Source: Bacteroidales bacterium
GTDB taxonomy: Bacteria; Bacteroidota; Bacteroidia; Bacteroidales; UBA12077
Direction: 5' to 3'
Assembly: GCA_003446015.1 (NCBI GenBank)
Contig: DMBU01000068.1
Span: 17,910-81,909 of the forward strand
Length of the DNA: 64,000 bases
In this document: positions 40,507-50,253 of the stretch, piece after piece
Layout of the letters: each line of letters starts with the position of its first letter
How positions within the stretch are numbered: position 1 is the stretch's first letter
Translations under genes and position numbers: made by a program
The notes under the pieces: model-generated
What the model was told of the DNA's origin: nothing
The model's database searches: none
What the model saw: the letters and a program-made list of their open reading frames with translations, nothing else

Positions 40507-42138
40507 TTAACAATATAAATACCTTTTGATTTTCTGTGTTGCTGTTTTTTCAAAAGGAGTTATTTGTGGAATTACAGCATAAATTCTTGAAAACTTATTC
40601 ACTCTTGAGTTAACATGTTCTTGCAATTCAATCATTAATTCTTCAGTTTTTTTCTTTGCAAAAGCTACGGCTTCATCTTTTAGATGATGAAATTGTTTTT
40701 CAAGTTCTTCATAGTTAAAATGCACCAATGCAACCAGCTTCCCTTTTTGTTCAACTACTATTGATTCCAAAACATATTTGAAATTGTTAATAACAGATTC
40801 AATTTCTTCAGGATAAATATTTTCTCCACTTGAACCAACAATCATGTTTTTAATTCTACCTTTAAGAAAAAGATAATTATCCTTATCAAAATATCCACGG
40901 TCGCCTGTTTTTAGCCAACCATCCGGAGTTAAAACCTCTTTTGTTAATTCAGGTTCTTTATAATAACCTTTCATAATATTATCACCTTTTGCCCAAACTT
41001 CACCCTCGCCTGTTACTGGATCCGGATTGTTTATTTTCACTTCAATACCTTGCATTATTGGTCCTGTCCCCCTGAATTTTACAACTTGTGGGTTTGCCCC
41101 TGAAAGCAATGGAGCTGATTCAGTTAATCCATAACCAATTGCATAAGGAAATTTAGCTTCGCGCAAGAATTTTTCAACTGTTGGATCTAATGCAGCACCA
41201 CCAATTCCGAAGAATACAAGTTCTCCCCCGAAAGTTTCTTTTAATTTATTTCCAGCTAACTTATTCAGCGTTTTCCGAATAGGTGAGATTTTATATAATA
41301 ATGATAAAATTTTACTTTTTGTAAATTTTGGTAAAACCTGATTTCTGTATATCTTTTCAATAACCATAGGAACACTTAGAATATGAGTTGGTTTTACCTT
41401 TTTCATTGCAGGTACTAATGCACTTGGAGTTGGTGGCTTTTCCAGATAATAAACCGCTGCTCCTTGTAAAATCGGTAAAACTAGCCCAAGAGTATTTTCA
41501 TAGGTGTGTGATAATGGTAATATGGATAAGAAACGATGGTGTGATTGTACATTTTCAATTGAAAGCACCTGAATGGCATCAAAAACAATATTTTTATGGG
41601 TTAACATAACCCCTTTTGATTTTCCGGTTGTTCCTGATGTGTAAATAATTGAGGCAAGATCAGATTCCTCAACATTAACTTCATTTATATAATCTGAATT
41701 TACCGATTTTGGTTTTCCTCTTCTAATCTCAAAATCATCCGAATAAATAATAGTTTTGAGTAAATTGTCGGGGAGATTTTCAATTTTAGGATACATTAAT
41801 TTAGAAACAAAAATGCATTTTGCCTCAGAATGTTCAAGTATGTTTTTGATTTCATTTTCATGAAAATCAGGAAGTAATGGAACTGCAATAGCACCAAGAG
41901 ATGTGATTGCAAAAAAAGCAATTCCCCAGTTGGGCATATTCCTACTTAGAATGGCAACTTTGTCTTCTTTTTTTACTCCTTGACTAACAAGCAGTTTTTT
42001 AATTTTCTCGATCTCAGAATTAAGTTCCGTATAAGTAAGCGACTCTTCATTTACATAAGACAATGCAGTATTATTAGCATAAAGTTCTACACTGTTCTTA
42101 AGTAATGACGGTAAAGTTTGATTTTTAAGTTTATTCAT
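40507..42138 (-). CDS. AMP-dependent acyl-CoA ligase (long-chain fatty acid type)
   Basis: A 543-residue protein. The AMP-binding P-loop IIYTSGTTGKSKGVMLTH, YGLTESAPL and GWLKTGDRGYFDKDNYLFLKGR are all present, ending in the Lys-containing KKTEELMIELQEHVN and ATQKIKRYLY. Activation of a fatty acid to its CoA thioester through an acyl-AMP is the family reaction. No other fatty-acid catabolic gene is adjacent. Confidence 0.9.
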   Translation of the reverse strand: MNKLKNQTLPSLLKNSVELYANNTALSYVNEESLTYTELNSEIEKIKKLLVSQGVKKEDKVAILSRNMPNWGIAFFAITSLGAIAVPLLPDFHENEIKNILEHSEAKCIFVSKLMYPKIENLPDNLLKTIIYSDDFEIRRGKPKSVNSDYINEVNVEESDLASIIYTSGTTGKSKGVMLTHKNIVFDAIQVLSIENVQSHHRFLSILPLSHTYENTLGLVLPILQGAAVYYLEKPPTPSALVPAMKKVKPTHILSVPMVIEKIYRNQVLPKFTKSKILSLLYKISPIRKTLNKLAGNKLKETFGGELVFFGIGGAALDPTVEKFLREAKFPYAIGYGLTESAPLLSGANPQVVKFRGTGPIMQGIEVKINNPDPVTGEGEVWAKGDNIMKGYYKEPELTKEVLTPDGWLKTGDRGYFDKDNYLFLKGRIKNMIVGSSGENIYPEEIESVINNFKYVLESIVVEQKGKLVALVHFNYEELEKQFHHLKDEAVAFAKKKTEELMIELQEHVNSRVNKFSRIYAVIPQITPFEKTATQKIKRYLYC

Positions 42139-42355
42139 AATTCCTGAATATGAATTAAATTAAATAGCAATTAAAGTGAATATTATATTCACATATTTAG
42201 ATGGTTTACTTTTGTCAAAAGTAATATTAAATTTGAAAAGACGAAATTATATCCCTACAAGTTATAAACAAGTGAAGTTAGAATTTGTTCTTTAAAAAAG
42301 AAAAAAAAAGCCAACTGAAAAGAACAATTGACCTTTGTTTTTTAAAATGATTGAA

Positions 42356-42955
42356 TTAGAAATTAAGATTTACTCCAATTCTTATTGAAGAATAGTTTAA
42401 TTCGAAAGATTCATATTCATCGTCAGTAGCTTTAGCTAGATCGTAAGCGAAAATTATTTGAGGATTAAATCTGTCATTATTAAGACTTAATCCGGTCTGG
42501 AAACGTGGATTTAACGAACTTCCTGAAAACTCTTCAAAGCTCATACTGTTGTACAGAAGACCTGCTCCAATTATTACACTGCTCTTTCTTTCACTGGAAA
42601 TAGGAATTAAAAAATTAGCCATCATCCCTCCAGAGAATTTATTAAATGCATAACTTTCATCTGCTCCACTAATGATTTTAGGAGCATAAGAGTATTCAAC
42701 CAAAGGTTGTACTTCAATAAGATTATAAAATCTGAAACTTCCACCAATGCCAAAGTTAAAACTCATTACAATATCGGTAGTCCCAAATGTAATTGAATAA
42801 CTACTTAAATCATCAGAAATGTAATTGTTAACATCTTCAGGATTCATAAGGTATCCAAAACTGATAGATGGGAAGAATTTGAATTTAAATACATCTTGAG
42901 CTGAAACATTTAAGGAAATTCCAAATGCAAGGATTAATACTATTAGTTTTCTCAT
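42356..42955 (-). CDS. outer-membrane beta-barrel protein
   Basis: A 199-residue protein from ATG 42955. Signal peptide ending SLNVSAQ, then alternating amphipathic strands ending with the aromatic VNLNF C-terminus, as in outer-membrane barrels. Not recognised more specifically (PorT/OmpW-like size). Confidence 0.75.
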   Translation of the reverse strand: MRKLIVLILAFGISLNVSAQDVFKFKFFPSISFGYLMNPEDVNNYISDDLSSYSITFGTTDIVMSFNFGIGGSFRFYNLIEVQPLVEYSYAPKIISGADESYAFNKFSGGMMANFLIPISSERKSSVIIGAGLLYNSMSFEEFSGSSLNPRFQTGLSLNNDRFNPQIIFAYDLAKATDDEYESFELNYSSIRIGVNLNF

Positions 42956-43163
42956 AATTAATAAATTTTGATAACAGATTAACAAGATTTATAAATAAAA
43001 TAAAATAAAAATAAGCATTTATGCAAGTAATTGGCTGAAAAAGAGTCGAATAAACTTAAGAAAGGGCTTGTGTTTTTACTTAATTTTGGAAATCGTAGTA
43101 AAAGAAAAAACAGCTATTATCCTTAAATAACGCTGTTTTTGTGAATTTCATTAATTGTTTTCG

Positions 43164-43556
43164 TGGAGCTGGCGGGAATCGAACCCGCGTCCGAATAAGA
43201 AACCCAAATGCGTTCTACATGCTTATCTCTTTATTGGTTTTCGTGAGTGGACTGGCAAAAAGCAGCCGAACCAAACCTTAGCTTCTTAATTTCGCTTAGT
43301 TATCGAAGCATTAACTAAACTAGTTTAACTTTTACGATGCCTCTATATCAAGTGCCGTTAAACAGGGCCCTTTGAGAGACAGCTTGTTCCGACACCTGGT
43401 GTCGGAATTAAGTTAATTCACTGAGTGAGATTAAGCAGCAAGCGCGTAATTATTTTCGCCGTTTATGTTTTTGAGCCTTGAGATTTACGAGCCAAAACAC
43501 AAAGCTCGACATGCTTACATTCCAATTTACCTTACCGTCAAAACCAAGACAGCCCC
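43164..43556 (-). ncRNA. ssrA: transfer-messenger RNA (tmRNA)
   Basis: The 5' end GGGGCTGTCTTGGTTTTGAC is at 43556 and the 3' end carries the T-loop GGTTCGATTCC and acceptor CAGCTCC then A at 43164. The tag reading frame is at 43431-43460. The 3' CCA is not encoded and would be added by nucleotidyltransferase. It rescues stalled ribosomes. Confidence 0.95.
43431..43460 (-). other. tmRNA proteolysis tag frame GENNYALAA
   Basis: Reading 43460 to 43431 on the minus strand gives GGC GAA AAT AAT TAC GCG CTT GCT GCT TAA, tag GENNYALAA. I recall the same tag from Porphyromonas; the close match supports Bacteroidales ancestry. Confidence 0.9.
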
Positions 43557-43662
43557 AAATCAGAGTTGCAAAGTTACAATAATCTTCCGTCGAATATTAT
43601 TTTTTCTGTTAAAAAAAATTAATTTTAGGCTCTCTTAAATCAAATACAAAAAATATTTTTAT

Positions 43663-44883
43663 ATGAGTCCAAAACTAAAAGTTGGTGTTTTACGCGAAAC
43701 CAAAAATCCACCTGATAAAAGAGTACCGGTTACTCCATCCCAGGTAGTAAAATTAGCAGAACGCTTTCCTAATGTGGAAGTTTGTGTTCAACCTAGTGAT
43801 ATTAGATGTTACACCGATGAAGAGTATAGTTATCTCGATTTAAATATGAAAGAAGATTTAAGCGATTGTGATATTTTGTTGGGTGTTAAAGAAGTTGATC
43901 CTAAAACATTGATTGCAAATAAAACATACATGTTTTTCGCGCATGTTGCTAAAAAACAACCTTATAACCGTGGTTTATTGCAAGAGATAATAAAGAAAAA
44001 AATCCGATTAGTCGATTATGAATATTTAACCGATTACAATGAGCAAAGAATAGTAGCTTTCGGTCGTTGGGCAGGAATAGTTGGAGCTTATAATGGATTG
44101 CGAGCTCGTGGTATACGTACCGATCAGTTCGATTTAAAACCGGCACATCAATGTAAAGATATGGATGAGATGTATGCAGGTCTAAAAAAGATTCAGTTAA
44201 AAAAGAAAAAGATATTGGTGACCGGTGGTGGTCGTGTTGCAATGGGAGCCATGGAAACCTTAAGTCAGTTAAATATTCGTGAGGTCACACCTGATGAGTT
44301 TTTGAATCAGGAATTCGACGAGCCGATATTATGTCGTATCGACCCTGAACATTATGTTGAACATAAGGGAGGAATGCAGTTTGATTTACATCATTTCTTT
44401 AAACATCCTGAAGAATACAAGTCAACATTTAAAAGATACACGAAGGTTACAGATATTTTCATTGCATGTCATTTCTGGGATCCTAAATCACCCAAATTTA
44501 TTACAAAAGAAGATTATCTGGAACCTGATTTTAAAATTACTGTAATTGCTGATGTGAGTTGCGATGTTGACGGACCAATTGCTTCAACGGTTAAAGCATC
44601 AACTATAGCAGAACCATTCTTTGGATATAATCCTGCAACAGGAAAAGCAGAACCTCCATTTATCAGTCCAAAAAATATTACAGTCATGTCAGTTGATAAT
44701 CTCCCAGGTGAGTTACCTCGTAATGCATCATCCGATTTTGGTGCAAATTTATTGGATAAAGTTTACCCTTCGTTATTTGGAAATGATGACACAGGAATGA
44801 TTGAACGAGCTACAATTGCTAAAGATGGAAAATTAACCGAACGATATGCTTACTTACAGAATTATTTGGATGAAAAAGAATAA
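43663..44883 (+). CDS. AlaDH/saccharopine-dehydrogenase-like NAD(P) oxidoreductase
   Basis: A 406-residue protein. N-terminal AlaDH/PNT domain (LKVGVLRETKNPPDKRVPVTP) with DKR-type substrate Lys-Arg. Rossmann GGGRVAMGAME near residue 190. The C-terminal half has DVSCDVDGPIASTVKAS. This is the pattern of alanine dehydrogenases and LYS1-type saccharopine dehydrogenases; the exact substrate cannot be told from sequence. Confidence 0.85.
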   Translation: MSPKLKVGVLRETKNPPDKRVPVTPSQVVKLAERFPNVEVCVQPSDIRCYTDEEYSYLDLNMKEDLSDCDILLGVKEVDPKTLIANKTYMFFAHVAKKQPYNRGLLQEIIKKKIRLVDYEYLTDYNEQRIVAFGRWAGIVGAYNGLRARGIRTDQFDLKPAHQCKDMDEMYAGLKKIQLKKKKILVTGGGRVAMGAMETLSQLNIREVTPDEFLNQEFDEPILCRIDPEHYVEHKGGMQFDLHHFFKHPEEYKSTFKRYTKVTDIFIACHFWDPKSPKFITKEDYLEPDFKITVIADVSCDVDGPIASTVKASTIAEPFFGYNPATGKAEPPFISPKNITVMSVDNLPGELPRNASSDFGANLLDKVYPSLFGNDDTGMIERATIAKDGKLTERYAYLQNYLDEKE

Positions 44884-44915
44884 TTATAAAGCCAATTAAA
44901 AGATTGGCTTTATAA
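44884..44915. terminator. bidirectional terminator
   Basis: TTATAAAGCCAAT and ATTGGCTTTATAA form a perfect 13-bp stem. It lies between the oxidoreductase gene and the converging LytTR response-regulator gene and overlaps the latter's stop. Confidence 0.8.
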
Positions 44916-45617
44916 TTTAGAATTCAATATTTCAAGAGTAGGAATTTTATAGCTTCTGCCTATAGGAATTTTTTTATTATTAATCTCAACATAAGATGCT
45001 GTAAAAGCTTTTACGTTATTTCTGTTTATAATGAATGATTTATGAGTTCTAATAAAAATTTCTTTATTTAATTGTTCAAAAAATTTAATTAAACTCATCT
45101 TTGTAACAATATTTTCGCTTGGTGTAATAATTTTTATATATTCTCGCATCCCCTCAATATATAATATCTCAGAGGGTTTTATTCGATAGGTTTTGTTACT
45201 ATCTTTTATTAAGATGTCATTTTTACTATCATATTGAGGTTTCTCTTTGTAATTTGATATCATATTAGAATCGAGATATTTGTTAATGGCTTTAAAAAAT
45301 CGATCTAAAGTAATTGGTTTGAGTATAAAATCTATGACATCTAAATCAAAACCATCAATAGCGAATTCTTTATATGCTGATGTTATAATAACTTTTGGTT
45401 TTTTTGTTAATGATTTAAGAAAGTCAATTCCATTAATTTCTGGCATTTGAATATCCAAAAATAGTAAATCAATTTGATTGTTTTGTATTGCAAATGATGC
45501 TTCAATTGCATTTTCACATTCTGCCACTATTTCAAATTGTTTGAAATGACTAAGATGATTTTTAATTAGCTTTCTTGCCAAAGGCTCGTCATCAATAATT
45601 ACGCACTTTACCTTCAT
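44910..45617 (-). CDS. LytR/AlgR-type response regulator
   Basis: A 235-residue protein. Receiver domain (1-120) with IIDDEPLAR, phosphorylated Asp in LLFLDIQMPEIN and Lys in FILKPI. LytTR DNA-binding domain (135-235) with ILYIEGMREYIKI and RTHKSFIINRNNV. It overlaps the kinase gene by 26 bases, so the two form a two-component pair. The neighbouring SusC/SusD operon is a possible target. Confidence 0.92.
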   Translation of the reverse strand: MKVKCVIIDDEPLARKLIKNHLSHFKQFEIVAECENAIEASFAIQNNQIDLLFLDIQMPEINGIDFLKSLTKKPKVIITSAYKEFAIDGFDLDVIDFILKPITLDRFFKAINKYLDSNMISNYKEKPQYDSKNDILIKDSNKTYRIKPSEILYIEGMREYIKIITPSENIVTKMSLIKFFEQLNKEIFIRTHKSFIINRNNVKAFTASYVEINNKKIPIGRSYKIPTLEILNSKL

Positions 45618-46665
45618 TATCTAATATTTTATGATGCAGTGAAACTTCAAAAGAATCTTTAAGATCATTAATGGCCAACTTATAATTTTCTTTTCCAAGT
45701 AAAAGATCAAGTCTTTTAACAGCATTTTTTAAACCAATACCATTAGAATATTTTAGAGGATCAGGTTGTAAAGTTTTGTTTTTCCCATTTTTAATATTGA
45801 AAATAACTTCGTCTTTTGTAATTTCTAATTTTAATTTAAGCCACTTGTTTTTTGTTAATTTACTTGTCCCATGTTTAAAAGCATTTTCAACAAAAGTAAA
45901 ATACAAAAGTGGAATAACATAAATAATTTCATGGTGTTCAGGGAACGAAATTTCTATATCCAAATTCGAATAACGAAGTTTCTCTAATTCAATATAGTTA
46001 TTAATTATCCTGATTTCTTTATTTAAGGATGTGAACTTATCTTTACATTCATAAATTGAGTATCTAAGTAATTCAGATAACTTTTCTATTGAGTCAGAAA
46101 CTTGTTTGTTATTTGCTTCGATAGATAAAGTATAAATATTATTTAAGGTATTAAATAAAAAATGAGGATGAATTTGGCTTTTTAACATGTTTAATTCAGC
46201 TTCGGCTACTTTTGTTTTTAACTTTTCTTTTTCAAAATAACCTTCAATATAGTTTTTTAAATACTTTAATGATATAAAAATAAATACCTGAGATTGAGTC
46301 ATTACAATTACTCTATACATATGATTTAGTCTTAGATAATATGTTTCATATGTTGGAATGTAATTAGGTGAAAATAATGGAAGGAAAACAAATCTGTTAA
46401 TTAGAACATCACTATATGCTAAACTAATAATTACAATAATATATGAAACAAAAAAGAAAAAATATTTTTTCTTTTTTATTAAAAGTACAGGAATTAAATA
46501 ATAAACAATAAAATACAGCCCTACAATAAAAACTGGTAATACACAAAGAGTTGAAAGTAAGTTATCAATGTAATGTTTAGAAAAAGCATTAAGAAACCAA
46601 ACTGGATAAAGAAAAAGAAGTGCCAGCCAGAAAGACACATGATTAATTATTCGCTTATAATTCAT
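45592..46665 (-). CDS. LytS/YehU-type membrane histidine kinase
   Basis: A 357-residue protein. Four or five N-terminal membrane helices (about 10-140), a short coiled coil, then a His_kinase motif AELNMLKSQIHPHFLFNTLN with the phospho-His and an ATPase part with NGKNK and GIGLKNAVKRL. This is the PF06580 class, which pairs with LytTR regulators. Confidence 0.92.
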   Translation of the reverse strand: MNYKRIINHVSFWLALLFLYPVWFLNAFSKHYIDNLLSTLCVLPVFIVGLYFIVYYLIPVLLIKKKKYFFFFVSYIIVIISLAYSDVLINRFVFLPLFSPNYIPTYETYYLRLNHMYRVIVMTQSQVFIFISLKYLKNYIEGYFEKEKLKTKVAEAELNMLKSQIHPHFLFNTLNNIYTLSIEANNKQVSDSIEKLSELLRYSIYECKDKFTSLNKEIRIINNYIELEKLRYSNLDIEISFPEHHEIIYVIPLLYFTFVENAFKHGTSKLTKNKWLKLKLEITKDEVIFNIKNGKNKTLQPDPLKYSNGIGLKNAVKRLDLLLGKENYKLAINDLKDSFEVSLHHKILDNEGKVRNY

Positions 46666-46684
46666 ATATAAGATTTGTAACTAC

Positions 46685-46714
46685 AAAGATATGTAATATA
46701 CGGCTTTTTTCAAG
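46685..46714 (-). promoter_or_regulatory. promoter for the LytS/LytR-type pair
   Basis: On the minus strand TATCTTTG (46692-46685) matches TAnnTTTG exactly with TTG (46714-46712) 19 bases upstream. The start codon at 46665 is 20 bases past the -7 box. Confidence 0.8.
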
Positions 46715-47099
46715 TATGAGTTAATGTAATGCGGCTAGAATCCTACAAGACACATTATAAAGTCAACAAATAACCTTTTAAAAATAACAAACAGCAAAAA
46801 ATGAATGTTTTTATTAAAATCATTCGCTTAAAAGCTTCCAAACTAAGTGAATAAATGCAATTTAATGTAAAAATAATGTAGTTGTTATTACAAATTCCTT
46901 CGATAATTGAATTTCTTTTTTTCTGTTATTTACTAGCGATACTTTAGCTAAAACTTCTTTAAAGGTTTGTATGTCGAGCAATAGGGTAAGATTTTAGGTT
47001 CATAAATAGTTTAAATATTCATCAAAGACTCATTACTCATAGACATACTGCCTTTATTTTAGTTTTAACCTTAAAATTAATAACTTAAAAATTTAATCT
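46715..47099. other. 385-base gap upstream of SusC
   Basis: Part of a 434-base divergent gap (46666-47099). It holds a -7-like near match TAGTTTTA near 47060 but no gene, and no strong inverted repeat was found. The SusC promoter and probable binding site of the two-component regulator would be expected here. Confidence 0.4.
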
Positions 47100-50000
47100 A
47101 TGAAAAAATTAACAATTCTTCTTGCATTCTTGTCGTTACTGGCCTTTCAGGCTGCGGCACAAATGCAAATTACAGGTACAGTTAAAGGTGCAGAAGATGG
47201 AATGCCAATTCCTGGAGTATCAATTGTTGCCAAGGATAATATGACAATTGGAACTGTGACAGATAATGAAGGAAAGTATTCCTTAACAGTAACAAGTAGC
47301 ACTGAAGTAATTATTTTTAGTTTCGTTGGTATGAAAACCCAGGAAGTACCAATACAAGGAAGATCAGTTATTGACATAACTATGGAAGAAGAAAGCTTGC
47401 AGTTGGCAGAGATTGTAGTAACTGGAGTTGGAGCAGCAACTGATAAAAGACGCATTGGTATTGCCGTAGAGTCAGTGAATTCTGATGAACTAGCCGAAAC
47501 ATCTATTGCTTCAATTGATAACGCAATTGCTGGTAAAATTCCAGGAGCATTGGTTCAATCTGTAACCGGACAACCTGGTCAACAGCAAAGTATAACCTTG
47601 CGAGGTATAAATTCTTTGACATCAAAAAACCCAATGATTTTGATTGATGGTGTTGAAATTAATACAGATAACAACCAAAATGGGTCAACAAGTAACTTTT
47701 CTAGTCGTTTTGCTGATATTGATTTATCAAACGTTGATAAAATAGAGGTTGTACAGGGTGCTGCTGCAGCTACTATTTATGGTGCTCAGGGAGCAAATGG
47801 TGTAATCCAGATCTTTACCAAAAAAGGTGCTGCTGGAAAAACCAAGATTTCTTTGAGTTCTAATATGAGTGTTGATCAAATGCTTCTTAACGATTTTAAA
47901 CTTGCAGATCATCATTATTTTGAGACCAATGCACAAGGATATATTATGTCAAGTGCTACTGATCAACTAAGCCGAGATCCAACTACCGGAATTTGGACAA
48001 CTCCATTAGGAAGTATTGATGGTACAACAAAAGTTGATAAACCTTATATGGAAGAAACTTTTGATAACCTAGATGCAGCATTTAAAGATCATGCAGTGAC
48101 ACAACATTATAATGTAACTGCATCAGGAGGAAAGGATAAATTTACTTTTCTAGCATCAGCGTCAAACTTAAATCAACAAAGTATCATAAATGGTGAATTG
48201 AAAAAGACAAACTTAAATTTAAATTTAGGATTTGATTTAACTGAAAAAATCACTTTGAACTTAAGATCAGGTTTAATTTTAGGTAATAATACCACTGGAG
48301 GTATAACTGGTATTGATAATAGATACAGTCCATTGTCTAATGCTATTAATACTCCTCAATACATTGATATTACATCAAGAGATTCATATGGTAATTATGT
48401 TGCAAATCCAAACGGTGCAGGAAACGAAATTCAGCCATTATTTGCTTTTGAATATCAAGACTATTATTCTGACTTGGTAAGGGTAATGGAAAATTTTAGT
48501 CTTGATTACGACATTAATAAATATTTGAAAGCTGATATTAAATATGGTTACGATTCATATACAAACAAATTTCAAAATATAATCAGAAACCAGGAAGATT
48601 TATTATCAAATGGTTTGGTTGAAGCATCAGGACAATATACAGAAACATTTTATGAAGGTAAAACCCAGAATTTAATTGCATCAGGATATTTAAATGTCGA
48701 TTTTGCTAAAGATCTTGGAATGACAATACCTTTAAAATCTGCTACAATGGTAAAATGGGACTGGCGTCAACAAGATTATTCTAGAACCATAATTACTGGA
48801 ACTGGATTACCCGCTTATGAATATTATACTATTGAAAGTGCATCTTCTGTAAGTTTAGATACTTATGAAGATATCTTTAGAACATACGGTTTCTTGCTTA
48901 ACGAGAAATTAGATTATGGCGAATTGTTAGGAGTTTCATTTGGTGCCCGAATTGACTGGTCATCTGCATTTGGTGAAGGATCAGATCCATTTATATTCCC
49001 AAGGGGTGACTTCTATATGAGATTATCGGAGCTAGGTATAATGAAACAAGTGAAGAAGCTTATACCTGAATGGAAAATAAGAGCAGCTTATGGTCAGGCA
49101 GGTATTCAGCCAGGTCCTTTCGATCGTATAGTTACTTTAGAAACCACTCAAATTGGAACTGGACTTGTTGCATTAAGTTCGCAAAGTGCCTTAACAAACC
49201 CAAAATTAGCTGTTCAGGTTTCTAAAGAAATGGAATTTGGAACCGATATCGTATTTACTCCAAGTACTAACTTCTTTAATTACTTTAAATTAAGTGCAAC
49301 TTATTGGGATAGAACAAGTGAAGATGTAATTTGGGATATTGATGTTGCTGCATCATCAGGTGCTTTAACATTAAAAGATAATGCATTTACATTAGCTTCT
49401 AATGGTTTCCAGTTTGGTCTTGATGTAAATGTTTATCAGGGTAAAGATTTCTCCTATTCAACTACTGTAAATTTTAATAATGCAAGAACAGTTATTGATA
49501 AAATTTCAAATGGTTTAGATATTGCTGTAGGTAATAATTTTGTTTTGAAAGAAGGATATGCATTAGGAACTTTCTTTGGAACCAAACCGCTTACAAGTAT
49601 AGATCAGCTTGATTCTGAAGGTAACCGTATTATTGATCCTGCTGATGAAGCTAATTACTCTATTTCCAGCACAGGATATGTTGTTGATAACGCTTCAAAG
49701 GCGGTAGTTTTTGATGGTGAACAACAAGTAATTGGAGATCCAACTCCTGATTTTAACTTGTCATGGATAAATAATTTCAAAGTAGGGAAATTTTTAAATT
49801 TTGGATTTCAGATTGACTGGATAAAGGGAGGAGATATCTATAATCAAACAAAACAGTGGCAATATAGAGATATGATTCACGATGATGTTGACAATCCTGT
49901 AACCATTAACGGAGAAACTGGAGCTTGGGCGAACTATTATCAAAGTTTATATTCTACAAACGATCCTAATGGAGCTTTTGTTGAAGATGGATCATATATT

Positions 50001-50234
50001 AGGTTAAGAGATGTAAGTGTTACTATTAAACTTCAAGAAGTTCTTAAACTAAAATTCTTAGACGCGATTGATCTTACCCTTTCTGGAAGGAATTTATTAA
50101 CAATTACTAATTATTCTGGGATGGATCCTGAAGCAGCTTCAGTAAGTAATGCGGATACATATACAAGAGGTCTTGATCAATATGCATTTCCAAACTTCAA
50201 ATCGTTTAATGCTGCATTAAAAATTAATTTTTAA
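47100..50234 (+). CDS. SusC/RagA-type TonB-dependent outer-membrane transporter
   Basis: A 1044-residue protein. Signal ending QAAAQ, then a carboxypeptidase-D regulatory-like domain (about 24-95), the plug (IVVTGVGAATDKRRIG, VDGVEINTDN, GQPGQQQSITLRG-type) and a 22-strand barrel ending in F. The C-terminus AALKINF fits outer-membrane insertion. With SusD it imports a polymer or peptide fragment. No carbohydrate enzyme is nearby, so the substrate is not inferable. Confidence 0.94.
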   Translation: MKKLTILLAFLSLLAFQAAAQMQITGTVKGAEDGMPIPGVSIVAKDNMTIGTVTDNEGKYSLTVTSSTEVIIFSFVGMKTQEVPIQGRSVIDITMEEESLQLAEIVVTGVGAATDKRRIGIAVESVNSDELAETSIASIDNAIAGKIPGALVQSVTGQPGQQQSITLRGINSLTSKNPMILIDGVEINTDNNQNGSTSNFSSRFADIDLSNVDKIEVVQGAAAATIYGAQGANGVIQIFTKKGAAGKTKISLSSNMSVDQMLLNDFKLADHHYFETNAQGYIMSSATDQLSRDPTTGIWTTPLGSIDGTTKVDKPYMEETFDNLDAAFKDHAVTQHYNVTASGGKDKFTFLASASNLNQQSIINGELKKTNLNLNLGFDLTEKITLNLRSGLILGNNTTGGITGIDNRYSPLSNAINTPQYIDITSRDSYGNYVANPNGAGNEIQPLFAFEYQDYYSDLVRVMENFSLDYDINKYLKADIKYGYDSYTNKFQNIIRNQEDLLSNGLVEASGQYTETFYEGKTQNLIASGYLNVDFAKDLGMTIPLKSATMVKWDWRQQDYSRTIITGTGLPAYEYYTIESASSVSLDTYEDIFRTYGFLLNEKLDYGELLGVSFGARIDWSSAFGEGSDPFIFPRGDFYMRLSELGIMKQVKKLIPEWKIRAAYGQAGIQPGPFDRIVTLETTQIGTGLVALSSQSALTNPKLAVQVSKEMEFGTDIVFTPSTNFFNYFKLSATYWDRTSEDVIWDIDVAASSGALTLKDNAFTLASNGFQFGLDVNVYQGKDFSYSTTVNFNNARTVIDKISNGLDIAVGNNFVLKEGYALGTFFGTKPLTSIDQLDSEGNRIIDPADEANYSISSTGYVVDNASKAVVFDGEQQVIGDPTPDFNLSWINNFKVGKFLNFGFQIDWIKGGDIYNQTKQWQYRDMIHDDVDNPVTINGETGAWANYYQSLYSTNDPNGAFVEDGSYIRLRDVSVTIKLQEVLKLKFLDAIDLTLSGRNLLTITNYSGMDPEAASVSNADTYTRGLDQYAFPNFKSFNAALKINF

Positions 50235-50253
50235 TATCTTAAAATAACATACT